DNA of 64,000 nucleotides from Methanothrix sp. (GTDB taxonomy: Archaea; Halobacteriota; Methanosarcinia; Methanotrichales; Methanotrichaceae): assembly GCF_030055635.1 (NCBI RefSeq), contig NZ_JASFYM010000005.1:1-64000 (forward strand), given 5' to 3'. The notes beneath the pieces were generated by a model. That model searched no databases. It was not told the DNA's origin and saw only the letters and a program-made list of their open reading frames with translations. The translations under genes were made by a program, and so were the position numbers. Below, in pieces: positions 30,019 to 38,395 of this stretch (position 1 is the stretch's first letter; every line of letters starts with the position of its first letter).

Positions 30019-31226
30019 AAATCCAGAAGCGATCTCTGGGATGGGGTTGACGGCTTGGATCTGGCTCCGGGAGGGGGGAGGGAAATCCTCCCGTACCTTC
30101 CGCCGCCACCTGGCGTCACCACGACATCTCCTGATCGGAATGCCTCTATCGCCCTTGCAACCCTCTCATCCGTGTTCAGCTCAGATATCTCCGCGTGCAG
30201 GAGCACCTCTATCTCTGTCCTCTCTGATACAAGATCGCTCCATATCCTTCTCACGCCTCTTGTGAACACACTCCTGTGGCCGAGTGCCATCGCGATTATC
30301 TCAGCCAGCGGGATTATGTGGATGTACGGAGGCCTGTGATCCGGATGCACCGGATGCGGCAGATCAGCTAAAATCTCAACCCTGTCCCTGACGCCGAGCT
30401 TGATCGATCCGCCACATCCGCAGCGCCCCAGATGCTCGTCCATCTCCTGCATCGTGTACTGCTTGTAGCAGCTCGTGCATGCGGTTCTGTTGTACTTTCC
30501 CTCCTCAGGGTAGAATCCGACGTTTAGAATTGGCCTGCGTCCCGATCTGCGCTCTATCGCGAGCCGGATCTCTTTAAAGCTGATATCCATGAGATCGAAC
30601 TGGTTGAACTCCCTTCCGAGCTTGTTGGACCATGGTGAATGGCCGTCTGAATTCGATAAAAAGGTCTTGTCCCTCAGCTCGCTTATTCGATCCGCGTAGT
30701 CCGAGTCAGCGCTGAGGCCGAGCTCTATGAAGGAAACATCATCAGCTCGATCTCCGTAACATTCTTTAAGAGATCTGTAATGCGCGAAGATCCCTGTCCA
30801 GGGCGTGAACGCGTGGCTCGGCCCTATGATGCAATCCGCGTCGATGCACGCATCAGCGATCTCAGCTCCATTCAGGAGGACTCTTGGCCTGCCGTCGGTG
30901 TCCATGTTGCTCGAGCTCTTCCGGAAGATCTCCCTCAGCTCCTCAGCCTTTGAGAGATCGGGGATGAGAATCAGATGGTGAACGCCCTTCAAATCCTCAA
31001 CCTCGGCTGTCACGACGAATCCGGTCGTGCTGTTATGCCAGAGAATCCCGTCCCTCTCTGGAAGCCTCCTGAGATTCTCAAGCCATTCCGGATGGAGAGC
31101 GTCGCCTGTGCCAACGATGTGTATGCCCTTTCTGCGCGCCTCAGCCGCGATGGTGTCCAGATCCATCATCTCAGATGTGGCAGCTGAGTACCTTGAGTGG
31201 ATGTGGAGATCTGCATTCACATTCAT
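30015..31226 (-). CDS. endoQ: Endonuclease Q, PHP-domain DNA repair enzyme with PCNA-binding tail
   Basis: 403 aa. The PHP metal motifs are DLHIHSRYS near 7, GTGDALHPEW near 40, PSHAFTPW near 140 and NSDGHSPW near 192. A zinc-binding region follows near 250 (CTSCYKQY and CGCGG). Archaeal EndoQ cuts 5' of uracil, hypoxanthine and abasic sites in DNA. The last residues, QRSLLDF, are a PIP box, as described for EndoQ and PCNA in Thermococcales. This supports the naming and suggests recruitment to the sliding clamp. ATG at 31224-31226. Confidence 0.88.
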   Translation of the reverse strand: MNVNADLHIHSRYSAATSEMMDLDTIAAEARRKGIHIVGTGDALHPEWLENLRRLPERDGILWHNSTTGFVVTAEVEDLKGVHHLILIPDLSKAEELREIFRKSSSNMDTDGRPRVLLNGAEIADACIDADCIIGPSHAFTPWTGIFAHYRSLKECYGDRADDVSFIELGLSADSDYADRISELRDKTFLSNSDGHSPWSNKLGREFNQFDLMDISFKEIRLAIERRSGRRPILNVGFYPEEGKYNRTACTSCYKQYTMQEMDEHLGRCGCGGSIKLGVRDRVEILADLPHPVHPDHRPPYIHIIPLAEIIAMALGHRSVFTRGVRRIWSDLVSERTEIEVLLHAEISELNTDERVARAIEAFRSGDVVVTPGGGGRYGRISLPPPGARSKPSTPSQRSLLDF

Positions 31227-31318
31227 TTATTTTTATGATTTTCATTTTAAGCCTGTATTGGGCATCTCATGTGTCCTTTCAGCATTGCATTGGATTTAAT
31301 GGATCTCTGCTGCAGTGC

Positions 31319-31870
31319 TCACAGTGGGTTCGTTGATTCCTCTGTCATGTCTATCTGCGGCAGCCTCTGCATATCTATCTCTATCCTTATCACATCCTGA
31401 TCTGCCTCGAGGGATCTTACAATCACATGAAATATGTATCGCTGTGTTCGTCTCCCCTCAGGAATCACGATCCTGTGCACCTTTCGCAGCTTGCTCACGC
31501 TCGCAGCGTATACCGCCGGGCCGCTCTGCAGAAACAGCAGCCCTGGAAGGTTCAGAGAGTCGTGACCGAACGAAGGATACCGCTCCTTGACCCGCTCCTC
31601 GAGCACCGTGCGCGGTATATCCACAGCGCCCATCTCGCTCTCCACCCTTATTCCGTTCTCATCTGCACGTATCGATCTTATGTGGTATCTGAGGGCGCTG
31701 ATCAGATAGCTGGTCCCCCTACCCTGCTGGTCTGCCGGAACTATCGACTCGAGCATGTCCATGAAAGGCCGTATGAGGGGGCTTGTGCCCGCAAAGAATG
31801 CACCTGCAAGGTTGGAGACCTCGGTTTTGGCATCCCTCAGGTCGTTCTTATCTATTATGAGTGTTACCAT
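31319..31870 (-). CDS. Conserved-looking protein of unknown function
   Basis: 183 aa, soluble, mixed alpha/beta. It starts VTLIIDKNDLRDAKTEVSNLAG and has a Pro/Gly-rich middle (LNLPGLLFLQSGPAVYAA) and a beta-strand C-terminal part (YIFHVIVRSLEADQDVIRIEIDMQRLPQ). I recognise no family. Codon and base use match the neighbours, and the frame is free of competing genes. It is separate from endoQ by about 90 bp on the same strand. ATGs at 31876 and 31870 are both possible. Confidence 0.65.
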   Translation of the reverse strand: MVTLIIDKNDLRDAKTEVSNLAGAFFAGTSPLIRPFMDMLESIVPADQQGRGTSYLISALRYHIRSIRADENGIRVESEMGAVDIPRTVLEERVKERYPSFGHDSLNLPGLLFLQSGPAVYAASVSKLRKVHRIVIPEGRRTQRYIFHVIVRSLEADQDVIRIEIDMQRLPQIDMTEESTNPL

Positions 31871-32235
31871 AAGCATTCTTCCGCTATCCTACAAGATATA
31901 ACCACCGCATCCCTGAGAAACACCAATGCCATCATGCATTTCCGGAGCCTGAAGGTCGTACTGTTCCAAATTCATCTGCAGCTTCCAGAGATATTTTGAT
32001 ACACTTACCCCTTTGCTTCCAGTGTGAACTTGAACTTACGTCATCTTGTTAATTGCAAAAAACAAAATTAGATTATATACTTATATTTACAGAGTTCAGA
32101 ATTTTCGATATCTGTAGATCGCATACATATTCAACACACCAACGCTTCCTGTGGAGCTTCATACGAGGAGATATGGAAAATCTGACCCTAGGGAGCAGCT
32201 TGCCACCGGCATCTATTTTTGATAGGAGCGATTCT
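31871..32235. other. Promoter region of the marker 2/marker 4 operon
   Basis: About 365 bp without a gene. AT-rich DNA at 32050-32090 contains the TATA-like TTATATACTTATA, about 150 bp before the probable start of marker 2. Confidence 0.4.
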
Positions 32236-33201
32236 GTGGTAGCAATGACACTGGAGTCTCTGGTATCGGAGCTCAGGAGCTTCGTGGGCATAACCAGGAA
32301 GCGAAGCATTGGCGATATGCTCAGGTACTTTCCATCCATCTCTGATAAGGTGATAGCGGATTTCGGCGAGGATGCTGCAGTCATAGACAATGGCGATGAG
32401 GTTCTTCTCCTTGCAGCAGACGGGATATGGTCGGTGCTGATGGATGCAGATCCCGAATGGGCCGGATACTGCGCAGTTCTGGTGAACGTTCATGACATAG
32501 CTGCCATGGGGGGCACACCGATCGCCATGGTGGATGTTCTTTCCGTCAACTCTCCTGAGGTCGCGGATGCTGTCCTGCGTGGGGTCGAGAAGGGGATCGA
32601 GAAGTTTGGTGTACCGATAGTCGGAGGACATCTTCATCCGGACACGCCATACAGCGCACTCGACGTGGCCATCCTCGGAAAGGCGAGGAAGGACGGGGTG
32701 ATACTGAGCAGCACCGCGGAGCCTGGCGACTCTGTTGTGGTAGGGGTCGATCTCGACGGGAGAGTTCACCCGAGCTTCAGGATCAACTTCGACTCAACCA
32801 GCCAAAAGGGCAGGGAGACTCTTACGCGCCAGATCTCTTCCATGCGTGTGCTCGGGGAGAGAAGACTCGTCACGGCCGGCAAGGACATCAGCAATCCTGG
32901 GATGCTCGGGACCCTCGGAATGCTGCTCGAGACCAGCGGGGTCGGCGCGGAGGTTGAGATCGACTCGATACCGGTGCCTGAATCGCTGAACCTCGCGGAC
33001 TGGCTGAAGATGTACCCTGGCATGGGTTTTGTCGTGACGACTCGAAATCCAGATGAGGTCGTGGATGTATTCAGGAGACACGGGCTGTGTGCTGCGAGGA
33101 TCGGCAGGGTGATCGAGGAGAGAAGGCTTGAGATTGTTGGTGGTAAAGAAAGAGCGGTTCTCTTCGACTTCGGGAGAGATCGCGTTACAGGCATAAACTG
33201 A
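32236..33201 (+). CDS. Methanogenesis marker protein 2 (PurM/HypE-like)
   Basis: About 321 aa. The AIR-synthase/HypE fold is evident: DFGEDAAVIDNGDEVLLLAADGIWS near 45, VNVHDIAAMGGTPIAMVDVLS near 85, IVGGHLHPDTPYSALDV near 125, and a C-terminal half with GTLGMLLETSGVGAEVEID. This ATP-binding family is related to HypE and ThiL; the methanogen-specific member is named marker 2. AGGAG at 32224-32228 lies 7 nt before the GTG at 32236, which I choose; an ATG at 32245 and one at 32173 are also in frame. It is followed 8 bp later by marker 4. Confidence 0.88.
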   Translation: MVAMTLESLVSELRSFVGITRKRSIGDMLRYFPSISDKVIADFGEDAAVIDNGDEVLLLAADGIWSVLMDADPEWAGYCAVLVNVHDIAAMGGTPIAMVDVLSVNSPEVADAVLRGVEKGIEKFGVPIVGGHLHPDTPYSALDVAILGKARKDGVILSSTAEPGDSVVVGVDLDGRVHPSFRINFDSTSQKGRETLTRQISSMRVLGERRLVTAGKDISNPGMLGTLGMLLETSGVGAEVEIDSIPVPESLNLADWLKMYPGMGFVVTTRNPDEVVDVFRRHGLCAARIGRVIEERRLEIVGGKERAVLFDFGRDRVTGIN

Positions 33202-33209
33202 GGGGCAAC

Positions 33210-34007
33210 ATGGATCGCGGATTCATAGATCTCCTGAGGGAAAAAGCGCGCAGCCGCAGGGCCAGGATCGGGATAGGGCTGGTGAACCCCGGCAGGGATG
33301 TTCTCGAGAGCCTCATTTCAGCGGGAGGATACGCTGAGATCGTCGCTGTGGGCAATGCTGCCCCTGAGGGCATCGAGCTGATCCGCTCTGACTCACCTGA
33401 GGATGATCTGATCCGTCTTCTGATGAGATCGGAGATCGACGGGGCGGTGAGGGGCAACATATCCGCCACAAGGACGATGAGGGCCCTCTCGAGGGTCGGG
33501 ATAGATGTCATGAGGATGGCCCTGCTGGAGCTCGGTGGGTGGGCCTTCTTCCTAGCTCCGGTCGGCATCGATGAGGGCGATACCCTGCAGGAGAAGCTGG
33601 AGCTTGCCATGCGCGGGGCATCTTTTCTTAAAACGATGGGCGTGGAGCCGAGGGTGTCGGTTCTCTCAGGCGGCAGGCTGGAGGATGTCGGCAGGAGCAG
33701 CAAAGTGGACACAAGCCTGGCGCACGGCGAGTTCGTGGCAGCGCGGCTCAGGGAGGGAGGAGTCAACGCAGTCCACAGGGGCATACTGATAGAGTCGGCG
33801 CGCGGAGATGATCTCGTGCTTGCGCCTGATGGCGTATCGGGCAACCTTCTCTTCAGAACGATGCTGCTGATATGCGGTGCAGCCGCACTGGGCGCGCCGG
33901 TGCTCACGGATCAGATCATCTTCGTCGACTCCACACGGGCCAGATCCGAGTTCACAGGGCCGGTGATTCTGGCAGGCGCCCTGGTATCGATGAGAGAAGG
34001 GAGATGA
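33210..34007 (+). CDS. mtxX: Methanogenesis marker protein 4 (MtxX-like)
   Basis: 265 aa. The sequence (GIGLVNPGRDVLESLISAGGYAEIVAVGN, IDGAVRGNISATRTMRAL, ELGGWAFFLAPVGIDEGDTLQEKLELAMRGASFLKTMGVEPRVSVLSGGRLEDVGR) fits the marker 4 family, related to phosphate acetyltransferases and called MtxX in some genomes. The role is not established; a link to methyltransfer has only been suggested by name. It directly follows marker 2 and probably shares its transcript. ATG at 33210. Confidence 0.86.
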   Translation: MDRGFIDLLREKARSRRARIGIGLVNPGRDVLESLISAGGYAEIVAVGNAAPEGIELIRSDSPEDDLIRLLMRSEIDGAVRGNISATRTMRALSRVGIDVMRMALLELGGWAFFLAPVGIDEGDTLQEKLELAMRGASFLKTMGVEPRVSVLSGGRLEDVGRSSKVDTSLAHGEFVAARLREGGVNAVHRGILIESARGDDLVLAPDGVSGNLLFRTMLLICGAAALGAPVLTDQIIFVDSTRARSEFTGPVILAGALVSMREGR

Positions 34008-34172
34008 AAATCCGCCCTGCATCTGTTACACAGGAGCCCCAGCGCAACTTCCAGAAAATTTGATGACTTAGTGCATTTGGCGTTTTGATATCAGCAGCTT
34101 GCGGATCGATTCATGATGGACGTTAGCCTACGGATGGGGTGGTTCAACTCAAAAGCATAAAAATGGCGCTTA

Positions 34173-34475
34173 TCACGCCTTTGATCGCGCCCAGGACTCG
34201 ATGTTATCGATGAGGTTGAACTCAATGACCTTCTTCGCGTCAAGCAGCATCTTTGCGATCTCCTTGAGCGAGAAGCGCCTCTCCCTTCCGCCCCTGTCCC
34301 TGACGCTGATCTCCTCACCCGGAGACTGCGAGTCGATGTGGATGAGCATCTCGCCGAGACGGGAGCATGCATTCTTCAGATAGCGCACGGTGTAATCCAT
34401 CAGCGGCTCTCTATCTGAAAGGTTCTTGTTGACCTCTTTTATTGACCAGCACATCGTGAGGATATCCGAGTACAT
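34173..34475 (-). CDS. Small helical protein of unknown function
   Basis: 100 aa. MYSDILTMCWSIKEVNKNLS opens a mostly helical, soluble protein with a basic middle (VRDRGGRERRFSLKEIAKMLLDAKKVIEFN). No family is recognised. The ATG at 34473-34475 follows a GGTG about 5 nt before; the longer in-frame start would run into tRNA-Trp and is rejected. It lies just downstream of the tRNA-Lys/tRNA-Trp transcript on the same strand. Confidence 0.6.
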   Translation of the reverse strand: MYSDILTMCWSIKEVNKNLSDREPLMDYTVRYLKNACSRLGEMLIHIDSQSPGEEISVRDRGGRERRFSLKEIAKMLLDAKKVIEFNLIDNIESWARSKA

Positions 34476-34530
34476 CTCAGCACCACTTGGAGAATGTGCA
34501 GCATCGTATTTAACAGTGCCGTCAGAAAGG

Positions 34531-34712
34531 TGGGGCTGGTGCGATTCGAACGCACGATCGACGGGTCTCTCCGATTCTGAGAACACATGATCATCTCAGT
34601 GCTCCAACGGATCATCAACGCCATCCCCGTCGGGATGGCTCAGCAGACCCGTTGCTCATCATCCAATCATACCGCTGGAGCCCGTCGCCCTACCTGGCTA
34701 GGCCACAGCCCC
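34531..34712 (-). tRNA. tRNA-Trp (CCA) with a 108-nt intron
   Basis: On the minus strand acceptor GGGGCTG (34712-34706) pairs with CAGCCCC (34538-34532); discriminator A at 34531. The anticodon arm is ACGGG, loop CT-CCA-G|A, CCCGT, interrupted at the usual site after position 37. The intron is 34567-34674. CTCC and GGAG form the central helix of a bulge-helix-bulge motif, with bulges AGC and AGA cut after the second base. The exons join to CTCCAGACCCGT. Tryptophan tRNA introns of this kind are known in Euryarchaeota. Confidence 0.95.
34567..34674 (-). ncRNA. Box C/D guide RNA within the tRNA-Trp intron
   Basis: Box C ATGATGA, D' CTGA, C' TTGATGA and D CTGA occur in that order. The guide before D' (ACGGGTCTG) pairs with CAGACCCGT of the spliced tRNA across the exon joint; the fifth base upstream of D' faces C39. 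The guide before D (TGGAGC, then A) pairs with GCTCCA; its fifth base faces C34. These are the two positions methylated through the same kind of intron in other Euryarchaeota. The joint-spanning guide also supports the predicted splice sites. Confidence 0.88.
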
Positions 34713-34716
34713 TTAG

Positions 34717-34790
34717 CGGGCCGAGAGGGATTTGAACCCCCGACCTAAAGGTTAAGAGCCTTTCGCTCTACCTGACTAAGCTACCGGCCC
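34717..34790 (-). tRNA. tRNA-Lys (CTT)
   Basis: Acceptor GGGCCGG (34790-34784) pairs with TCGGCCC (one G-U); anticodon stem AAAGG/CCTTT with loop CTCTTAA gives CTT; T arm GGGGGTTCAAATCCCTC. Discriminator G at 34717, no encoded CCA. tRNA-Trp starts 4 bp after it, so both come from one promoter. Confidence 0.96.
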
Positions 34791-34810
34791 GCGTCGGTAA
34801 TATGACAAAG

Positions 34811-34822
34811 CTATTTATAAGC
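34811..34822 (-). promoter_or_regulatory. TATA box of the tRNA-Lys/tRNA-Trp transcript
   Basis: GCTTATAAATAG on the minus strand lies about 26 bp before the tRNA-Lys start, the expected archaeal spacing, and closely matches the TATA consensus. Confidence 0.75.
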
Positions 34823-34919
34823 GTTTCGATGCCTCCAGCGTGAACGACCGCATCCAGGCGGGCTTTAAGGACGCCGATTTCTGGGATCTTCCCATTCGGT
34901 CGTGGGTCGTGCGGGGGAT

Positions 34920-35030
34920 AACGGGGTACTCGAATAGCTGAACGATTCTGCTGTATTCGAGAGCCATGAACAAGATATTCGTGAGGATGGACTGAGTGCT
35001 GCGGATTTTCAATGATGCAAGTACACAACC
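34920..35030. mobile_element. MITE-like element, copy E
   Basis: The left end (TACTCGAATAGCTGAACG) and right end (reverse GGTTGTGTACTTGCATCATT) fit the family, and the first 90 bp resemble copy D. Copy G follows directly, separated by 8 bp. The left limit is approximate. Confidence 0.6.
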
Positions 35031-35038
35031 TGATTCTC

Positions 35039-35155
35039 GGTTGTATACTCGTATCGCTGAATTAAGAGGGATTCGACCTCTTGGGGGTTCATGCAGCATT
35101 AGTGCCGGTGAGCGCTGGTTCCTGACAGCTTGTTCAGCTATTCAAGTACACAACC
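35039..35155. mobile_element. MITE-like element, copy G, with 8-bp target duplication
   Basis: The 117-bp element has ends GGTTGTATACTCGTATCGCT and, in reverse, GGTTGTGTACTTGAATAGCT. TGATTCTC stands directly on both sides (35031-35038 and 35156-35163). On the minus strand its inside (AAGCTGTCAGGAACCAG, CCGGCACTAATGCTGCA) matches copies A and B. It seems to have jumped in right beside copy E. Confidence 0.85.
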
Positions 35156-35320
35156 TGATTCTCATGTATTATCAGTAAGCCCACCCTTAACCGCACATGA
35201 GTCTGGTACACTGCACAGCCGTACCAGTCTCCGCAGGTGGACAGAAAACTATTTGATGCTGGAAACAATAAGGTTCGAGAATATCGTCCTTGTTCTGAGA
35301 ACTTACGGGGGCTGTATCCG

Positions 35321-36388
35321 ATGCAGGACCTGGCAGCCAGAAAGGTTAGCAAGATAGACCTCGACCCGATGGAGCTTATCGAGAGGTATGAGCCACGCGG
35401 TGTACCAGAGAAGGCCAGGATAACGGTCATAGATTACGATGAGATCCAGTTCCAGGAGGAAGAGGTCAAGAGCGTCGAGGAGTGTGCGCCATACAGATAC
35501 AAGCCCACAGTCACATGGATCAAGGTGAATGGAGTTCGCGACACCGAGACCATGGAGAAGCTCGGCAAGATATTCGATATACATCCGCTCACGATCGAGG
35601 ATATCATAACAGGCCAGCGCCCCAAGATGGAGGATTTCGGTGACTACATCTTCATAGTGCTCCGCGTCTTTTACTACGACAGGATAGCGAACGAGATAAC
35701 ATCCGAGCAGTTCAGCCTGATATTCAGCTCCAATTTTGTGATAACCTTTGAGGAGAGCGGAGGGGATGTGTTCAAGCTCATCAAGGAGAGGATAAAGAAC
35801 GAAAAGGGGAAGATAAGAAGGAGAGGCACCGACTACCTCGCGTATGTGCTCCTTGATGCGATTGTTGACAATTACTTTTACATACTGGAGCGCCTTGGCG
35901 ACAGGATAGAGATGCTCGAGTCAGTGCTTGTGGAGGAGCCCTCTGAGGAGAACCTGAGGGAGATCTACGAGCTCAAGAGCTCGATGATATTCCTCAGAAA
36001 ATCAGTCTGGCCGCTCAGGGAGGTTATAACCAGGCTCGAGCGGGGCGAGTCTCCATTAATCCATGAGAACACCATAATATACCTTAGAGATGTTTACGAC
36101 CACACGATACAGGTCATAGATAACATAGAGATAATGCGTGATATGCTATCAGAGATGATCTCCATCCATCTCTCAAGCGCAAGCAATGAGCTCAACAACA
36201 TAATAAAAATTCTTACATCAATAACAATAATATTCATGCTGCCAACACTGATAGCCAGCATTTACGGTATGAACTTCAGGTACATGCCGGAGCTCGAGTG
36301 GCGGTACGGCTACTTCGCCACGCTGATCCTCATGGCATCGGTCGTTGTGACCACGGTCTTATACTTCAAGAGGAAAAACTGGCTTTGA
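35321..36388 (+). CDS. corA: CorA-family magnesium/divalent metal transporter
   Basis: 355 aa. A long soluble N-terminal domain (with HPLTIEDIITGQRPKMEDFGDYIFIVLRVFYYD, typical of CorA) and a long helix lead to two membrane spans at the C-terminus; the first ends with the hallmark YGMNF, and the protein closes YFKRKNWL. CorA pentamers admit Mg2+ or related ions through the membrane. I start at the ATG at 35321; an in-frame start at 35237 would add 28 residues of no clear kind. The gene is single, downstream of two MITE-like elements. Confidence 0.95.
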   Translation: MQDLAARKVSKIDLDPMELIERYEPRGVPEKARITVIDYDEIQFQEEEVKSVEECAPYRYKPTVTWIKVNGVRDTETMEKLGKIFDIHPLTIEDIITGQRPKMEDFGDYIFIVLRVFYYDRIANEITSEQFSLIFSSNFVITFEESGGDVFKLIKERIKNEKGKIRRRGTDYLAYVLLDAIVDNYFYILERLGDRIEMLESVLVEEPSEENLREIYELKSSMIFLRKSVWPLREVITRLERGESPLIHENTIIYLRDVYDHTIQVIDNIEIMRDMLSEMISIHLSSASNELNNIIKILTSITIIFMLPTLIASIYGMNFRYMPELEWRYGYFATLILMASVVVTTVLYFKRKNWL

Positions 36389-36683
36389 TACCCCAAAACC
36401 TCATCGGCAGTCGACTGGTGCTGTCCTGCAGAACTTGCGGGTTCCAGGATCCCTGTCATCTCGGGAGCTGCGGGCTGTTCTGATGCTGACCTGTATCTAG
36501 AGACCATCACAGTGTGAGTAAGTTGTGCAGGCAGTGCTGCTGAGGTCCCTCAAGGCTATCTGTTTTGCCTACGTGCTGAATATCCCTGGCTGCAAAGCGG
36601 TCCTGCCGCGGCCAGCTCAATGGTGCATCTGCGCGGATCTCAGGCACATCTATATATCTCATGATCCCATCTCACTCGTAAAG

Positions 36684-37130
36684 ATGTGCAGAAAACTGTG
36701 GGGTATTGCAATGTGGAAGAAGATGCTTATGGTAATTCTCGTGAGTTCGATCGTTCTCGGCTCGGCTGGTGCGGTCTGGATGAACTATGCTCCCAGCGCA
36801 GGGGAGGTCGTGGCACAGTTCAGCAAGCCTGTATACACCATCAACCTGACAGGGCAGCCCATCCTGGGATACCATCCCCTCCTGGGGCAGAGCTTCTGGT
36901 TCGAGCCCCTCCCAATTGCCGGAAAGCCAGCTGCCACATCAGAGAAGATCGCACCGGTTGTGCTCGGCAGCGTCCCTGCGCCGCATTACATCACAGACTT
37001 CGGCCAGAACTGGGAGAGGAACATGAAATTCGCACAGACGAGGTCGTCGTTCAGGATAGCAGCAAACAACACCCTCGGATCCATCGGACCGAGCTGGAAC
37101 ATCTTCGATACAGGATGGATCGTGATTTGA
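36684..37130 (+). CDS. Small secreted protein of unknown function
   Basis: 148 aa. A signal peptide (WKKMLMVILVSSIVLGSAGA) precedes a mature domain with aromatic residues and prolines (PLLGQSFWFEPLPIAGKPA, HYITDFGQNWERNMKFAQ). No family is recognised. TATATATC at 36651-36658 lies about 30 bp before the ATG at 36684; an ATG at 36711 directly before WKK would give a better-shaped signal peptide and is a fair alternative. Confidence 0.65.
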   Translation: MCRKLWGIAMWKKMLMVILVSSIVLGSAGAVWMNYAPSAGEVVAQFSKPVYTINLTGQPILGYHPLLGQSFWFEPLPIAGKPAATSEKIAPVVLGSVPAPHYITDFGQNWERNMKFAQTRSSFRIAANNTLGSIGPSWNIFDTGWIVI

Positions 37131-37284
37131 GGTTGTGATAAATCTATTTGCATGACGAGCTCTGGCATCGTGCATGTCAGATGCGAGTTTCTGGTTCGAC
37201 GAGATCTGAATGCACTCAGTGCGGGTGACCATCGCACTGGGCGCATCCAATACATTTAACTATCTTAAGAGGGAGTTATTATCT

Positions 37285-38382
37285 GTGCGATCCATCCAGA
37301 AGACCGGCGTAAAGGGCTTGGGCGGAAAGACTGAGAGAAACCGTATCACCGGCGCGAGGTTTTTGCTTCTTAGACCTGCTGGGTACCCCCTGAAGAGCAC
37401 GTTCCAGGAGTCTCCTGTCGTATCGGATCCGGTGCTCTTCGAGAGGTACGCGAAGGAGCAGTGGTACGGCGAGCTTGTCAGGGCCGGGGCGTACCTTTTC
37501 GACAGGCGGCTCTATCCAGACTTCGCATTCAAGGTCGTGAAGGTGTACCCCAGAGAGGCGGTGATTGGGGCAGATACAACGATAGTTGTGGAGAAACGGA
37601 TAGAGCCCACAGCTGTGGTGGAGCCCGCCTCATTCGATGATGTTGTCGGTCAGCTCGATGCGAAGAGAAAGGTCAAGGTTATAAAGAGATACCTTGAGGA
37701 GCCTGAGAGGTTCGGCAGCTGGGCCCCGCGCAATATCCTCTTCTACGGCGCATCAGGTACAGGCAAGACGATGATAGCCAGAGCGCTTGCCACCGAGGCA
37801 AATGTCCCCATGCTGCCGGTGAAATCGACATCGCTGATCGGGGAGTTTGTGGGCGAGGGGGCAAGGCAGATCCACAACCTCTATGATCGCGCTGAGCAGC
37901 TCGCGCCATGTATCATATTCATAGATGAGATCGACGCCATAGCACTGGACAGGCGCTACCAGGATCTCAGGGGCGATGTCTCAGAGATAGTGAACGCCCT
38001 GCTCACAGAGATGGATGGCATATCATCCAGACGCGGCGTCTGCACGATAGCTGCGACTAACAAGGTCGAGCTCCTCGATCCCTCAATAAGATCGAGATTC
38101 GAGGAGGAGATCGAGTTCAAGCTTCCCTCGTATGAGGAGAGGCTGGAGATACTCAGGAGGAACGCCAGCAGGATGCCGCTGGAGGTCAGGGGAGATCTCG
38201 CAGAGATCGCGAAGCTGACGGAGGGCTTCTCTGGAAGAGACCTCGTGGAAAAGATCCTGAAGGTGGCGCTCCATCATGCGATCATCGAGGACTCCAGATT
38301 TGTGGAGCGGCGTCATTTGATGGATGCGCTCCAGCGCATCAAGCGCGATGTTAAAGAGCCTCCGGGAGAGATGTTCATCTGA
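37285..38382 (+). CDS. Single-domain AAA ATPase
   Basis: 365 aa. After an N-terminal domain of about 130 residues comes one AAA module: FDDVVGQLDAKRKVKVI, Walker A GASGTGKT (not the usual GPPGTGKT), Walker B FIDEIDAIALDRR, sensor AATNKVELLD, and SRFEEEIEFKLPS in place of the usual GRFDR. It resembles Cdc48/katanin-like archaeal ATPases of unknown target. The GTG at 37285 follows a GGGAG about 9 nt before. The ACT-domain gene follows 13 bp later, so the two form an operon. Confidence 0.85.
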   Translation: MRSIQKTGVKGLGGKTERNRITGARFLLLRPAGYPLKSTFQESPVVSDPVLFERYAKEQWYGELVRAGAYLFDRRLYPDFAFKVVKVYPREAVIGADTTIVVEKRIEPTAVVEPASFDDVVGQLDAKRKVKVIKRYLEEPERFGSWAPRNILFYGASGTGKTMIARALATEANVPMLPVKSTSLIGEFVGEGARQIHNLYDRAEQLAPCIIFIDEIDAIALDRRYQDLRGDVSEIVNALLTEMDGISSRRGVCTIAATNKVELLDPSIRSRFEEEIEFKLPSYEERLEILRRNASRMPLEVRGDLAEIAKLTEGFSGRDLVEKILKVALHHAIIEDSRFVERRHLMDALQRIKRDVKEPPGEMFI

Positions 38383-38395
38383 GGAGGCGCCTTCC

